The notes: generated by a model from the sequence alone, not told the origin. A stretch of 24,268 nucleotides of DNA from an uncultured Eubacteriales bacterium (GCA_902496345.1 CABVAP010000020.1:1-24268); one strand, 5' to 3'; shown: positions 17,252-24,202, counted from the first letter of the stretch. Made by a program: numbers and translations.

Positions 17252-17288
17252 TACAATATGATATGATTTTTGAAAACAACATATTGTA
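17252..17288 (-). promoter_or_regulatory. Inverted repeat upstream of gltB, possible operator
   Basis: Perfect 9-base arms TACAATATG (17252-17260) and CATATTGTA (17280-17288), 19 bases apart, 64-100 bases before the gltB GTG. Dyads of this kind near a gltB start can bind a regulator such as a LysR-type protein, but no regulator gene is in the window and the binding protein is unknown. It could equally be a leader stem-loop. Confidence 0.4.
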
Positions 17289-17336
17289 TTAATTAATTCT
17301 TGGAATTTTATTTTACTATAGATTTTTTTAAAATGC

Positions 17337-17409
17337 AAGTTTTTTATTTAAAAAATTTAATTTTTTTTCATTTTTTTTAAAAATGAAAAATTAAAAAAAT
17401 AAAAAACTT
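17337..17409. repeat. Long A/T-only imperfect inverted repeat
   Basis: A left arm starting AAGTTTTTTATTT (17337-17349) and ending CATTTTT (17369-17375) pairs with a right arm starting AAAAATG (17379-17385) and ending with the complement of the left start at 17409. About 31 bases pair. The left arm has two insertions, a run of A and three extra T, and the loop is 3 bases. It lies between divergent promoter regions. Confidence 0.5.
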
Positions 17410-17607
17410 TGAAATAAATGTTCAATTAATCGTGTTTTTTGAACAAAAATGATTTGAAATTTGATGTTTGTTAAAAAATTGATAAATGTGATTTTTTGCA
17501 AGTTAACACATTTTATCTTGCAAATTTTAAAAAATCTATTGTACAAATTTGTCTAGAAATTAGCCTTATATTAATATAAATTTGTTTAATTTTTTTTTGC
17601 AAAACTA

Positions 17608-17635
17608 TAATATTTATTGGGCATAAAGCCGATAT
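17608..17635 (+). promoter_or_regulatory. Sigma-28 (FliA/SigD) type flagellar promoter
   Basis: GCCGATAT (17628-17635) matches the sigma-28 -10 consensus (GCCGATAA in enterics, GCCGATAT in Bacillus) in all key positions. TAATATTT (17608-17615), 12 bases upstream, matches 6 of 8 positions of TAAAGTTT. It points toward flgM. This fits the known placing of late flagellar genes, including flgM itself, under this sigma factor. The resulting leader is about 200 nt. Confidence 0.72.
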
Positions 17636-17645
17636 AAATTATATC
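17631..17645 (+). promoter_or_regulatory. Palindrome overlapping the -10 and start of the flagellar promoter
   Basis: Arms GATATAA (17631-17637) and TTATATC (17639-17645) surround a single A. The left arm is part of the -10 box and the right arm covers the expected transcription start, so a bound repressor would block the promoter. It may be chance in AT-rich DNA, since the left arm is fixed in part by the -10 consensus. Confidence 0.3.
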
Positions 17646-17839
17646 TGAAGATATTTATGGACTTATATCGTATAAGATATTTGTAATGTTTTTTGCAAAA
17701 AATTTTACTTTAAAACTATTTTTTTGAACCATTTTTTTGGTTTGTTCATATAGTATAGAGGCTTCTATGCTTACCTTAATTTGAGATTGCTGCTTCAATT
17801 TTTGTTGTGGTAAAATGTTTTGAAAGGCAGGTGTCTAAT

Positions 17840-18103
17840 ATGAAAATCTCAAATATTTCTCAAGTATACAAAACTTATGAGGCTAAGCCTATTACTGCTA
17901 GCAAAAAAGTTTCTAATACTTCTAACAAAGATAAAGTTAATGTTTCTGATGAGGCTAGAGAGTTCCAAATCGCTTTTAAAGCTGCGTTATCTTCTCAGTC
18001 TATTAGAGAGGACAAAGTCCAAAACATTCAGAAACAAATCGACAACGGTTCTTACAACGTTTCTGCTGAAGATATTGCCGATAAAATTATGTCTTATCTT
18101 TAA
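17840..18103 (+). CDS. flgM: Anti-sigma-28 factor FlgM
   Basis: Binds and holds the flagellar sigma factor (FliA/SigD) inactive until it is exported through the completed hook-basal body. From this start it has 88 residues, normal for FlgM, beginning MKISNISQVYKTYEAK. The VNVSDEAREFQIAFKAAL segment and a C-terminal helix pair (VSAEDIADKIMSYL) form the sigma-binding half. ATG 17840 is chosen over the in-frame ATG at 17807 because AAAGGCAGGTG (17823-17833) lies about 6 bases upstream and the N-terminus then matches the family. It is the first gene of the flagellar operon and lies about 200 bases after a sigma-28 promoter, so it should feed back on its own expression. flgN follows after a 49-base gap. 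Confidence 0.9.
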   Translation: MKISNISQVYKTYEAKPITASKKVSNTSNKDKVNVSDEAREFQIAFKAALSSQSIREDKVQNIQKQIDNGSYNVSAEDIADKIMSYL

Positions 18104-18152
18104 TTTTTAATTTTTACTTATACTATTAATTGTTTTTATCGAGGTGATTTTA

Positions 18153-18653
18153 TTGGCTGGTCTTATTGATGATTTATCTGAAACACTAAACCAGATGAAC
18201 GAAATATACGAAAAACTTATCCAAACAGGTAAGGAAAAAAAGAGTGTTATCATAAAAAATGATGTTGAACAACTTCATAAAATAAACGATGAAGAAAATA
18301 GCTTGGTCGGAAAAGCCATTAAACTCGATAAAAAAAGAGAGGAATACTTTTCCGACATTGCTTTTGTTTTGAACAAAGATTCCAAAGATATAACTTTGTC
18401 TAAAATTATTGAATATATTGACAAACAGCCTGAGGTTGAGAGTGTAAAGGAAATTTATGAAAAGACTATTAGTCTATTAGATGAACTTAAAAAAATTAAC
18501 GAATTAAATAATACCCTTATAGGTGAGTCTTTAAAACAGGCTGAATTTCAGATGAATTTACTTCGTGGCTCCCTTAGCAGAAGACCTTACTACTGCGATA
18601 CGCTTGGAAACGAAATTCCTACAGGGGAAAGATTTTTTGATATAAAACAGTAA
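18153..18653 (+). CDS. flgN: FlgN-type flagellar export chaperone
   Basis: Likely chaperone that keeps the hook-filament junction proteins FlgK and FlgL soluble and delivers them to the flagellar export gate. The protein is mostly charged coiled-coil helix, as in the FlgN family: LSETLNQMNEIYEKLIQTGKEKK near the start, and repeated Lys/Glu heptads to about residue 130. It has about 166 residues from the TTG at 18153. This start is preferred over GTG 18144, because the GTG lies inside the ribosome site GAGGTG (18141-18146), which is six bases from the TTG. Sequence conservation in this family is weak, so the call rests partly on position between flgM and flgK. The gene ends 20 bases before flgK. 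Confidence 0.8.
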   Translation: MAGLIDDLSETLNQMNEIYEKLIQTGKEKKSVIIKNDVEQLHKINDEENSLVGKAIKLDKKREEYFSDIAFVLNKDSKDITLSKIIEYIDKQPEVESVKEIYEKTISLLDELKKINELNNTLIGESLKQAEFQMNLLRGSLSRRPYYCDTLGNEIPTGERFFDIKQ

Positions 18654-18673
18654 CGATAAAGGAGGACTTTGAA

Positions 18674-20230
18674 ATGGGTTCTATGTCAAGCTACAGCATT
18701 GGTGTTAGTGGTTTAAGAAATGCTCAATCTGGCCTTTCTACAACAGGACACAATATGGCGAACTCTGGTGCAGAGGGTTATACTCGCCAAAGTAATATTG
18801 AACAAACTTTTTTATACAGAACTTATTCTGAAAGCAAGGTTGGCCTTCTTCAGATTGGTATGGGTACTGATTTAAGTGAAATCAGACAAATTAGAAATAA
18901 ATTTTATGATGCAGAATATAGACAAGAGGCAGGTGTATCTAACTATTACGCTGTTAGATATACAACCGGTCAGGAAATTGAAAATATCATCGGTGAGCTT
19001 GAAAGTTCATATAACGCTCAAGAAGTTATAAACGATGTTTGGTCTGCTATGAATGAGCTTACTATCTATCCGGACGGTATCGAAACAAGAGGCTCTTTCA
19101 TTGAAACTTGCGTAACTTTTATGAACAAAATGAAGACTATTCAAGACGGTCTTTATAACTATCAATTAAACTTAAATGGTCAGATTAAAACTACCGTTAG
19201 TAAAATAAATGATTTGACTGAACAGATAAACGATTTGAATAAAAAAATAGCCTACAATGAGGCTAACGGTGATAACGCAAACGATTATCGAGATTCTAGA
19301 AATTTACTTATAGATGAACTTAGCACTTACCTTGATATTACTGTTTATGACGGTAAAAACGGTAGTGTTGACATTCTTACAAATGGTAAAGAGCTTGTTG
19401 TAAACAACAACGTAAACAAACTTGGATTAAAATATGCAACTGCTGGCTATGCCTTTGTTGAGCCTGTTTTTACAAGGTCTGATGAGGTTCTTCCTTCTGA
19501 TTCTGATGCTATTTCGCTCTTTGGCGATATTTCAACAGAAAATCTTGCCGGTGGTTCTGACAACTGCTCTGGTCTTTTGAAAGGGCTTATGGTTGCAAGG
19601 GGTAACATAATCGCTGATTATACTTCTTCTGATAAAGATACTTCTAACTTCTTGATACCTAAAATTCAAAAGGAATTTGATAATCTTGTAAACAAGATTG
19701 CTTCTTTACTTAATGAAAATTTTGCCGGTGGGGATACTTACGACTTAGTTGGTGGAAACGGTGTTGATATATTTGTTAAAATTGACCCAAATGGCGAACT
19801 TACAACAAACAACATTAAAATAAATCCTGTTTTGCTTGACTCTGACGGTTACAACTATCTTGGTTTATCTGTTTCTGGTGACGTTGCAGATACAACTAGA
19901 ATTATCGAAGTTATGCAAAAATGGGAAAAAGGCGTTGAGGGACTTACAAATTCTGTTGGTAACACTGCCTCTGTATCTGAATATTATCGTGGTATTGTTG
20001 ATGGCCTTTCTGTCGAAGTTGACGAGGCAAGTACATATTACGATGAACACGACGGCCTTTTAGTTAGTGTTGACAACAAACGTCAAACTTTATCTGGTGT
20101 TTCCCTTGATGAGGAACTTTCTAATATGCTTAAATATCAGTATGCTTATCAGGCGTCTTCTAAATTTATAAACATAATTGATTCTATGGTGGACAAAGTC
20201 GTAAACAGTATGGGCGTTGTTGGCCGTTAG
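18674..20230 (+). CDS. flgK: Flagellar hook-associated protein FlgK, first paralogue
   Basis: Secreted structural protein of the hook-filament junction. The 518-residue protein has the flagellar rod/hook N-terminus (YSIGVSGLRNAQSGLSTTGHNMANSGAEGYTRQ, residues 6-38) and the matching C-terminal helix (LSGVSLDEELSNMLKYQYAYQASSKFINIIDSMVDKVV). These pair as a coiled core in the assembled structure. A coiled region with LNDLTEQINDLNKKIAYNEANG lies near 175-200. AGGAGG is 8 bases before ATG 18674. An ATG three codons in (MSSYS) is also possible. It is followed after 14 bases by a second FlgK-like gene of similar size but clearly different sequence. Which of the two is the functional equivalent of the single FlgK of Bacillus cannot be told from here. 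Confidence 0.88.
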   Translation: MGSMSSYSIGVSGLRNAQSGLSTTGHNMANSGAEGYTRQSNIEQTFLYRTYSESKVGLLQIGMGTDLSEIRQIRNKFYDAEYRQEAGVSNYYAVRYTTGQEIENIIGELESSYNAQEVINDVWSAMNELTIYPDGIETRGSFIETCVTFMNKMKTIQDGLYNYQLNLNGQIKTTVSKINDLTEQINDLNKKIAYNEANGDNANDYRDSRNLLIDELSTYLDITVYDGKNGSVDILTNGKELVVNNNVNKLGLKYATAGYAFVEPVFTRSDEVLPSDSDAISLFGDISTENLAGGSDNCSGLLKGLMVARGNIIADYTSSDKDTSNFLIPKIQKEFDNLVNKIASLLNENFAGGDTYDLVGGNGVDIFVKIDPNGELTTNNIKINPVLLDSDGYNYLGLSVSGDVADTTRIIEVMQKWEKGVEGLTNSVGNTASVSEYYRGIVDGLSVEVDEASTYYDEHDGLLVSVDNKRQTLSGVSLDEELSNMLKYQYAYQASSKFINIIDSMVDKVVNSMGVVGR

Positions 20231-20244
20231 TAAGGAGTGATTAG

Positions 20245-21849
20245 ATGAATTCAGCATTTTTTGAATTTAATGTTGCAACAAGTGCGTTATTTACTGCAAA
20301 AAACGGACTTTCTGTTACATCAAACAATATAGCAAATGCGTCAACAAAAGGTTATTCTAGACAGGTCGTATTGCAAAGAGCTTCAACTCCACTTCCTGGA
20401 GTATGTGGCAAAGGTATGATTGGTACTGGTAGCGAGGTTTATGGTGTAGACCAGGTTAGAGAATTTTACCTTGATAAAAAATATTGGGAACAAAACGCTA
20501 CTTATGGCGAATATAAAGAAAAAAATGACCAGCTTGAACTTGTTGAAACTATATTTAATGAACTTGCTTCTTCTGGTATTGCGTCATCTGTAAATGACTT
20601 TTTCAATAGCATTAGTGGTCTTACTTTTAGCTCTGGTGACGGAACTTATAGAACAAGCGTTGTCAATTACGCTTATGCTTTTGCTCAAAACATCAACACT
20701 TATGCTGAAACTTTGAAAAGTCAGCAAAGTGATATTAATGACGAAGTTAATACGCTTGTTAAAAAAATAAATTCAATCAGCGACCAGATTGTATCTTTAA
20801 ATAAACAAATTTATTCAATGGAAATTGACGGAAGCCACGCAAACGATTTACGTGACCAAAGAGCATTATTGGTTGATGAACTCTCTCAATATGTAAATAC
20901 AGAAGTTAGTACAGTTGATACTGAATATGGCGAGAAATTTTATGTTTCTATAAATGGTCAATCTCTTGTAAGCCATTTCGATAATAGTAAGCTTGAATGC
21001 GTTTCAAGAACTAACGAAACTGCTCTTGATGAAGATGATGTTTATGGACTTTATGATATACAATGGTCATCTAAAATTCCATTTAGCACAACTGGTCTTT
21101 CTGGCGACCTTAAAGGTCTTCTTGATTTAAGAGATGGTAACGTTCTTGATAAAACTACAACTGGTAATGGCACTGGTACAGGTGACGATGCTGACGCAGA
21201 CAAAGGTATCGGCGTTGTTCAAAACTACAAAGGTATTCCTTACTACATTGATAGATTGAACGAATTTACTCAAACTATCGCTAGAGCATTTAACGAAGGT
21301 AAATACGCTGACGGTACTGACATAAAAGGTATTGACGGTCATATAAAAGGTTATGACTCTTACGGTAATACAGGTAATCTTTTCTTTTCATATAAGGGTG
21401 AAGACGGAAAAACTGTTGAAGATACTGAGCTTGATTATAGCAAAATAACTGCTTTTAACTTCTCTGTATCTGATGCACTTTTAAAAGATTCTAAAAGACT
21501 TGCAGCATCAACAAGTGCAAGCTCTGAAGAAAGTAACAACGAGATAATCCTCCAATTTACTCAGATTAAAAACGAAAATTCCCTCTTTAAACAGGGTAAC
21601 GTTTTAGACTTTGTAAATGGTGTTTCTTCTGAACTTGCAATTGATAAAAAACAATCTGAAAACTTTGATGCTTTCTATGAAGAAATGACTCTTAACACAG
21701 ATAATCAAAGAATATCTGTTTCTGGTGTTAGCTTGAACGAAGAAATGACAAGCCTTATCAAATATCAACAACTTTATGTTGCTTCTGCTAAACTTATGCA
21801 GAGTATAAGCCAGATTTATGACACAACTATAAACGGTTTAGGTGTTTAA
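20245..21849 (+). CDS. flgK: Flagellar hook-associated protein FlgK, second paralogue
   Basis: A 534-residue junction protein with the same N- and C-terminal export and polymerisation signatures as its neighbour: LFTAKNGLSVTSNNIANASTKGYSRQ near 16-41 and SVSGVSLNEEMTSLIKYQQLYVASAKLMQSISQIYDTTING at the end. The middle contains LVKKINSISDQIVSLNKQIYSMEIDGSHANDLRDQRALLVDELSQY, which is aligned in kind with the equivalent part of the first paralogue. A short Gly/Thr/Asp linker (GNGTGTGDDADADKG, about 308-324) interrupts the surface domain. Its N-terminal and pre-DLRDQRALLVDEL regions resemble classical FlgK more closely than the first copy does, by eye. The TAAGGAGTG ribosome site is well placed. 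A hairpin separates it from flgL. Confidence 0.9.
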   Translation: MNSAFFEFNVATSALFTAKNGLSVTSNNIANASTKGYSRQVVLQRASTPLPGVCGKGMIGTGSEVYGVDQVREFYLDKKYWEQNATYGEYKEKNDQLELVETIFNELASSGIASSVNDFFNSISGLTFSSGDGTYRTSVVNYAYAFAQNINTYAETLKSQQSDINDEVNTLVKKINSISDQIVSLNKQIYSMEIDGSHANDLRDQRALLVDELSQYVNTEVSTVDTEYGEKFYVSINGQSLVSHFDNSKLECVSRTNETALDEDDVYGLYDIQWSSKIPFSTTGLSGDLKGLLDLRDGNVLDKTTTGNGTGTGDDADADKGIGVVQNYKGIPYYIDRLNEFTQTIARAFNEGKYADGTDIKGIDGHIKGYDSYGNTGNLFFSYKGEDGKTVEDTELDYSKITAFNFSVSDALLKDSKRLAASTSASSEESNNEIILQFTQIKNENSLFKQGNVLDFVNGVSSELAIDKKQSENFDAFYEEMTLNTDNQRISVSGVSLNEEMTSLIKYQQLYVASAKLMQSISQIYDTTINGLGV

Positions 21850-21857
21850 TTAATAAA

Positions 21858-21884
21858 GTAAGTCCTATTACTGATAGGGCTTAC
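21858..21884 (+). terminator. Intra-operon hairpin between flgK and flgL
   Basis: Arms GTAAGTCCTAT (21858-21868) and ATAGGGCTTAC (21874-21884) pair over 11 bases with one G.U around a 5-base loop, followed by ATTTTCC. It starts 8 bases after the flgK stop and ends 35 before flgL. The T-run is short, so it may be a weak terminator, an RNA-processing site or a 3'-end stabiliser that tunes flgL-fliW-csrA against the flgK genes. Confidence 0.55.
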
Positions 21885-21919
21885 ATTTTCCAAAAATCTA
21901 ATCGAATGGGGGATTTTTA

Positions 21920-23374
21920 ATGCGAATTACTAACAATATGATGACTAATTCTATGCTTAATAGAATTAACAAAAATATGAGTAATTTAGATACATACTAT
22001 ACACAGCTTAGTTCTGGAAAGAAAATTCAAAAGCCTTCTGAAAATCCAATTGTCGGAAGCCGTGCTTTGAAATTTAGAAATATTGTTTCATCAACTGAAC
22101 AATATACTTCTAACTCTAAACAGGCTTATTCTTGGATGGAAACTACAGAATCTGCTTTTACAAACATAACATCACTTCTTACATCAATGAGTGAGCTTTG
22201 TGTTCAAGGTGGAAATGATAGTTACAAAGATGAAGATAGACTTAAAATTTTAAATCAGTTCAACTCTTTAACTGAACAGCTTGAAACTGAATTAAATTCT
22301 ACTTATATGGGTAGATACGTATTTTCTGGATATAAGACAGACCAGGCTACAATAATTAAAGATGAAGTTACTGGAAAAAATATTTTAAATCCTGAAGTTT
22401 ATAAAGTTAGCGTAAACCCAGATAAACTCCTTGAAGAAGTTACAAATGGAGTTATTAAAGATACTAATGACGCAACATCTCGTATTGCTGAATTAAACGA
22501 TTTAATCGCTGCTGGTGGCGATACATCTGCTCTTGAAGCTGAAAGAGATGAACTTATCGACAAACTTAAAGATACCGTAAGTGCAAACGGTATGGAATTA
22601 AAAGTTTCTGACGATAAGCAAACTATTAAATTTGTTACAAAAATAGATTCTTCTGGTTCCGACTCTGGTTCAACAGGTGGTACAACAAGTGGTGGTACTT
22701 CTGGTTCAACTGGTACTGGTACTTTATATAAAGAAATTACACTTGTTGATGGCACTACATCTTATCCTGTTTCTGCTGACATCAATGACGCAAAAGATGG
22801 TGTTGATTTCTCTGTAAATGGTGATGGTATTGACATTGTAATTCCAGATAGCCAGCTTGATGCTGCTAAAACTAGCAATCTTATTAAACTTGAGGTTGGT
22901 ACAAACAATTATATCGAAATAAATTCACTTGCTACAGATATATACACTCCTGAAATGTACGATACTCTTCATTATTTTGATAAAGTTGCTGATTATATGG
23001 CTGGTAAACTTTCTACAGATGATGTTAAAGAATATTTTGGTGGAGTTACTTATGAATCTTTATCTGAAGCAGAAAAAACTAATTTTGACTCTAACCTTCG
23101 TGATAAATTCGATGCTATGATTACAAAAGTAAACGACATCAACACATCTATCACAGAACAACACACAAACCTTGGTGTTAGAATGTCAAGAATTAGCCTT
23201 ATTCAGGATAGATTAGGCGATGATAAAGTAAACTATACAAAACTTTTATCTGACAACGAAGATATTAACTATGCTGAAGTTGCAATGAACTTTAACACAG
23301 CAAACGCTTCTTATCAGGCATCTTTGAAAACAGGTATGACAATCACACAGCTTACACTTGCTGATTATTTATAA
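21920..23374 (+). CDS. flgL: Flagellar hook-filament junction protein FlgL, enlarged
   Basis: Second junction protein, joining FlgK to the flagellin filament. The N-terminus MRITNNMMTNSMLNRINKNMSNLDTYYTQLSSGKKIQKPSENP is typical of FlgL/flagellin. The C-terminus (EVAMNFNTANASYQASLKTGMTITQLTLADYL) is the matching terminal helix. At 484 residues it is much longer than the roughly 300 of Bacillus or E. coli FlgL. The extra length is in the surface-exposed middle and includes a Ser/Gly/Thr-only linker at about 244-268 and a further domain to about 360. Both terminal core regions are intact, so it should still polymerise. It has a GGGGGA ribosome site before ATG 21920. A hairpin upstream separates it from flgK. 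Confusion with flagellin is unlikely given the position and the FlgL-type N-terminus. Confidence 0.9.
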   Translation: MRITNNMMTNSMLNRINKNMSNLDTYYTQLSSGKKIQKPSENPIVGSRALKFRNIVSSTEQYTSNSKQAYSWMETTESAFTNITSLLTSMSELCVQGGNDSYKDEDRLKILNQFNSLTEQLETELNSTYMGRYVFSGYKTDQATIIKDEVTGKNILNPEVYKVSVNPDKLLEEVTNGVIKDTNDATSRIAELNDLIAAGGDTSALEAERDELIDKLKDTVSANGMELKVSDDKQTIKFVTKIDSSGSDSGSTGGTTSGGTSGSTGTGTLYKEITLVDGTTSYPVSADINDAKDGVDFSVNGDGIDIVIPDSQLDAAKTSNLIKLEVGTNNYIEINSLATDIYTPEMYDTLHYFDKVADYMAGKLSTDDVKEYFGGVTYESLSEAEKTNFDSNLRDKFDAMITKVNDINTSITEQHTNLGVRMSRISLIQDRLGDDKVNYTKLLSDNEDINYAEVAMNFNTANASYQASLKTGMTITQLTLADYL

Positions 23375-23415
23375 TATACAAATGACTTTTACTCGAACTT
23401 AAAGGGGGAATTGTT

Positions 23416-23874
23416 GTGCTTATTGAAACTAAAAATTTTGGGACTATTGATATAGATGAAAGCTTAATTTATGACTTTGACGGTGGTATTTTAGGTTTTG
23501 AACAATTGAGAAAATTTACTATAGTTGAAAGTGACGATGAAAATTCTCCTTTCCTTTGGCTTCAGTCCATCGAAGAACCAGCGATTTCTTTTATAATAAT
23601 GGACGTTTACAAATTTATGCCAGACTATAACCCTCTTGTTTTCGATGATGATTTGGTTTCACTTGGCGAAATTACTGACGATAGTCTTCTTATATACAAC
23701 ATCGTTGTTGTTCCGACTGCTGTTTCTAAAATGTCAGTAAACCTTAAAGCTCCTATTGTTATCAATATGGAAAACAAAAAAGGTAAACAAGTTATTGTTA
23801 AAAACGAAGAATATCCTATAAAATATTTCTTCTATGAAGAATTAAAAAAGAAAAAGGAAAATGGAGGTGAATAG
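23416..23874 (+). CDS. fliW: Flagellar assembly factor FliW
   Basis: Cytoplasmic regulator that binds either newly made flagellin or CsrA. When flagellin is exported, FliW is freed to bind and silence CsrA, so flagellin translation resumes. The 152-residue protein shows the family start LIETKNFGTIDIDESLIYDFDGGILGFEQLRKFTIVE, the FLWLQSIEEPAISFIIMD core, and VVPTAVSKMSVNLKAPIVIN. The start is GTG 23416, preceded by AAAGGGGGAA about 6 bases upstream. The stop (23872-23874) is two bases from the csrA ATG, so the two partners are translationally linked. The flagellin gene itself is not in the window. Confidence 0.96.
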   Translation: MLIETKNFGTIDIDESLIYDFDGGILGFEQLRKFTIVESDDENSPFLWLQSIEEPAISFIIMDVYKFMPDYNPLVFDDDLVSLGEITDDSLLIYNIVVVPTAVSKMSVNLKAPIVINMENKKGKQVIVKNEEYPIKYFFYEELKKKKENGGE

Positions 23875-23876
23875 GA

Positions 23877-24089
23877 ATGCTTGCCCTTACTAGAAAAAAA
23901 GGTAGTTCAATAATGATAGGCGATGACATTGAAATTACAGTTTTAGGTATTCAAGGCGAACAGGTAAAGCTTGGAATTGTTGCACCTAGAAACATTTCTG
24001 TTCATCGAAAAGAAATTTTCTTACAGATACAAAAGGAAAATGCAGAGGCTCTTAAAAGCTCTAATGCTGATTTGAGTAATTTGTTTTAG
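23877..24089 (+). CDS. csrA: Carbon storage regulator / translational repressor CsrA
   Basis: Small dimeric RNA-binding protein that represses translation by binding GGA motifs around ribosome sites, with flagellin mRNA the known target in Bacillus. The 70-residue protein has MLALTRKKGSSIMIGDDIEI, with the RNA-contact L4 and R6 of LTRKKG, and VAPRNISVHRKEI, with R44. A C-terminal extension of about ten residues beyond the enteric length is common in FliW-paired CsrA. GGAGGTG (23863-23869) lies inside the end of fliW and the ATG is two bases after its stop. It is last in the operon and a strong terminator follows 15 bases beyond the stop. Confidence 0.97.
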   Translation: MLALTRKKGSSIMIGDDIEITVLGIQGEQVKLGIVAPRNISVHRKEIFLQIQKENAEALKSSNADLSNLF

Positions 24090-24104
24090 ATTGAAATTTG
24101 TATA

Positions 24105-24136
24105 AAAAATCCTGTGGGTATGCCCACAGGATTTTT
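24105..24136 (+). terminator. Rho-independent terminator after csrA
   Basis: A perfect 14-bp stem, AAAAATCCTGTGGG (24105-24118) with CCCACAGGATTTTT (24123-24136), around a TATG loop. The right arm ends in five T. It closes the flagellar operon, and because the left arm starts with A-rich sequence it could also work for a gene coming from the right. Confidence 0.92.
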
Positions 24137-24137
24137 A

Positions 24138-24192
24138 GGCTGTCGATAAAGTCGACAGCCTTGCAAAAAATCAGCGATTTTTCGCAAATTAA
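24138..24192 (+). repeat. Compound double-hairpin repeat, copy 2 (inverted)
   Basis: Reverse complement of the element at 1-55 with two substitutions. Hairpin GGCTGTCGA (24138-24146) with TCGACAGCC (24152-24160) keeps the same loop. Hairpin TTGCAAAAAATC (24161-24172) with GATTTTTCGCAA (24176-24187) has one A.C mismatch, then ATTAA. It begins one base after the csrA terminator. It has the same orientation relative to csrA as copy 1 has relative to nfnB. Confidence 0.8.
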
Positions 24193-24202
24193 ACTAGATG
24201 AG

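Larger units (their letters stand above)
17189..17839. other. 650-bp divergent intergenic region between gltB and flgM
   Basis: No gene is supported. From left to right it holds the gltB leader, a 9-bp-arm inverted repeat (17252-17288), a long A/T-only inverted repeat (17337-17409), an 8-bp-arm repeat (17495-17524), a sigma-28 type promoter (17608-17635), a palindrome over its start site, alternative small hairpins (17650-17676), and a 14-base palindrome (17689-17702). The flgM leader would be about 200 nt. A frame opening at 17807 is only an upstream extension of flgM. Confidence 0.7.

Noticed and set aside
17490..17524. GATTTTTTGCAAG resembling part of the end repeat, with an 8-bp inverted repeat TTTGCAAG/CTTGCAAA
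   Set aside because: Only about 13 AT-rich bases match the element and the second stem is missing, so it cannot be called a repeat copy.
17689..17702. Perfect palindrome TTTTTTGCAAAAAA in the flgM leader
   Set aside because: T-run/A-run palindromes are expected often in DNA of this composition, and no loop is possible for an RNA hairpin of useful strength.
17807..17839. Upstream start for FlgM adding 11 residues
   Set aside because: No ribosome site precedes it. The ATG at 17840 has one and gives the standard FlgM N-terminus.
18144..18152. GTG start for FlgN
   Set aside because: The GTG is part of the ribosome site GAGGTG. The TTG at 18153 is correctly spaced from it.
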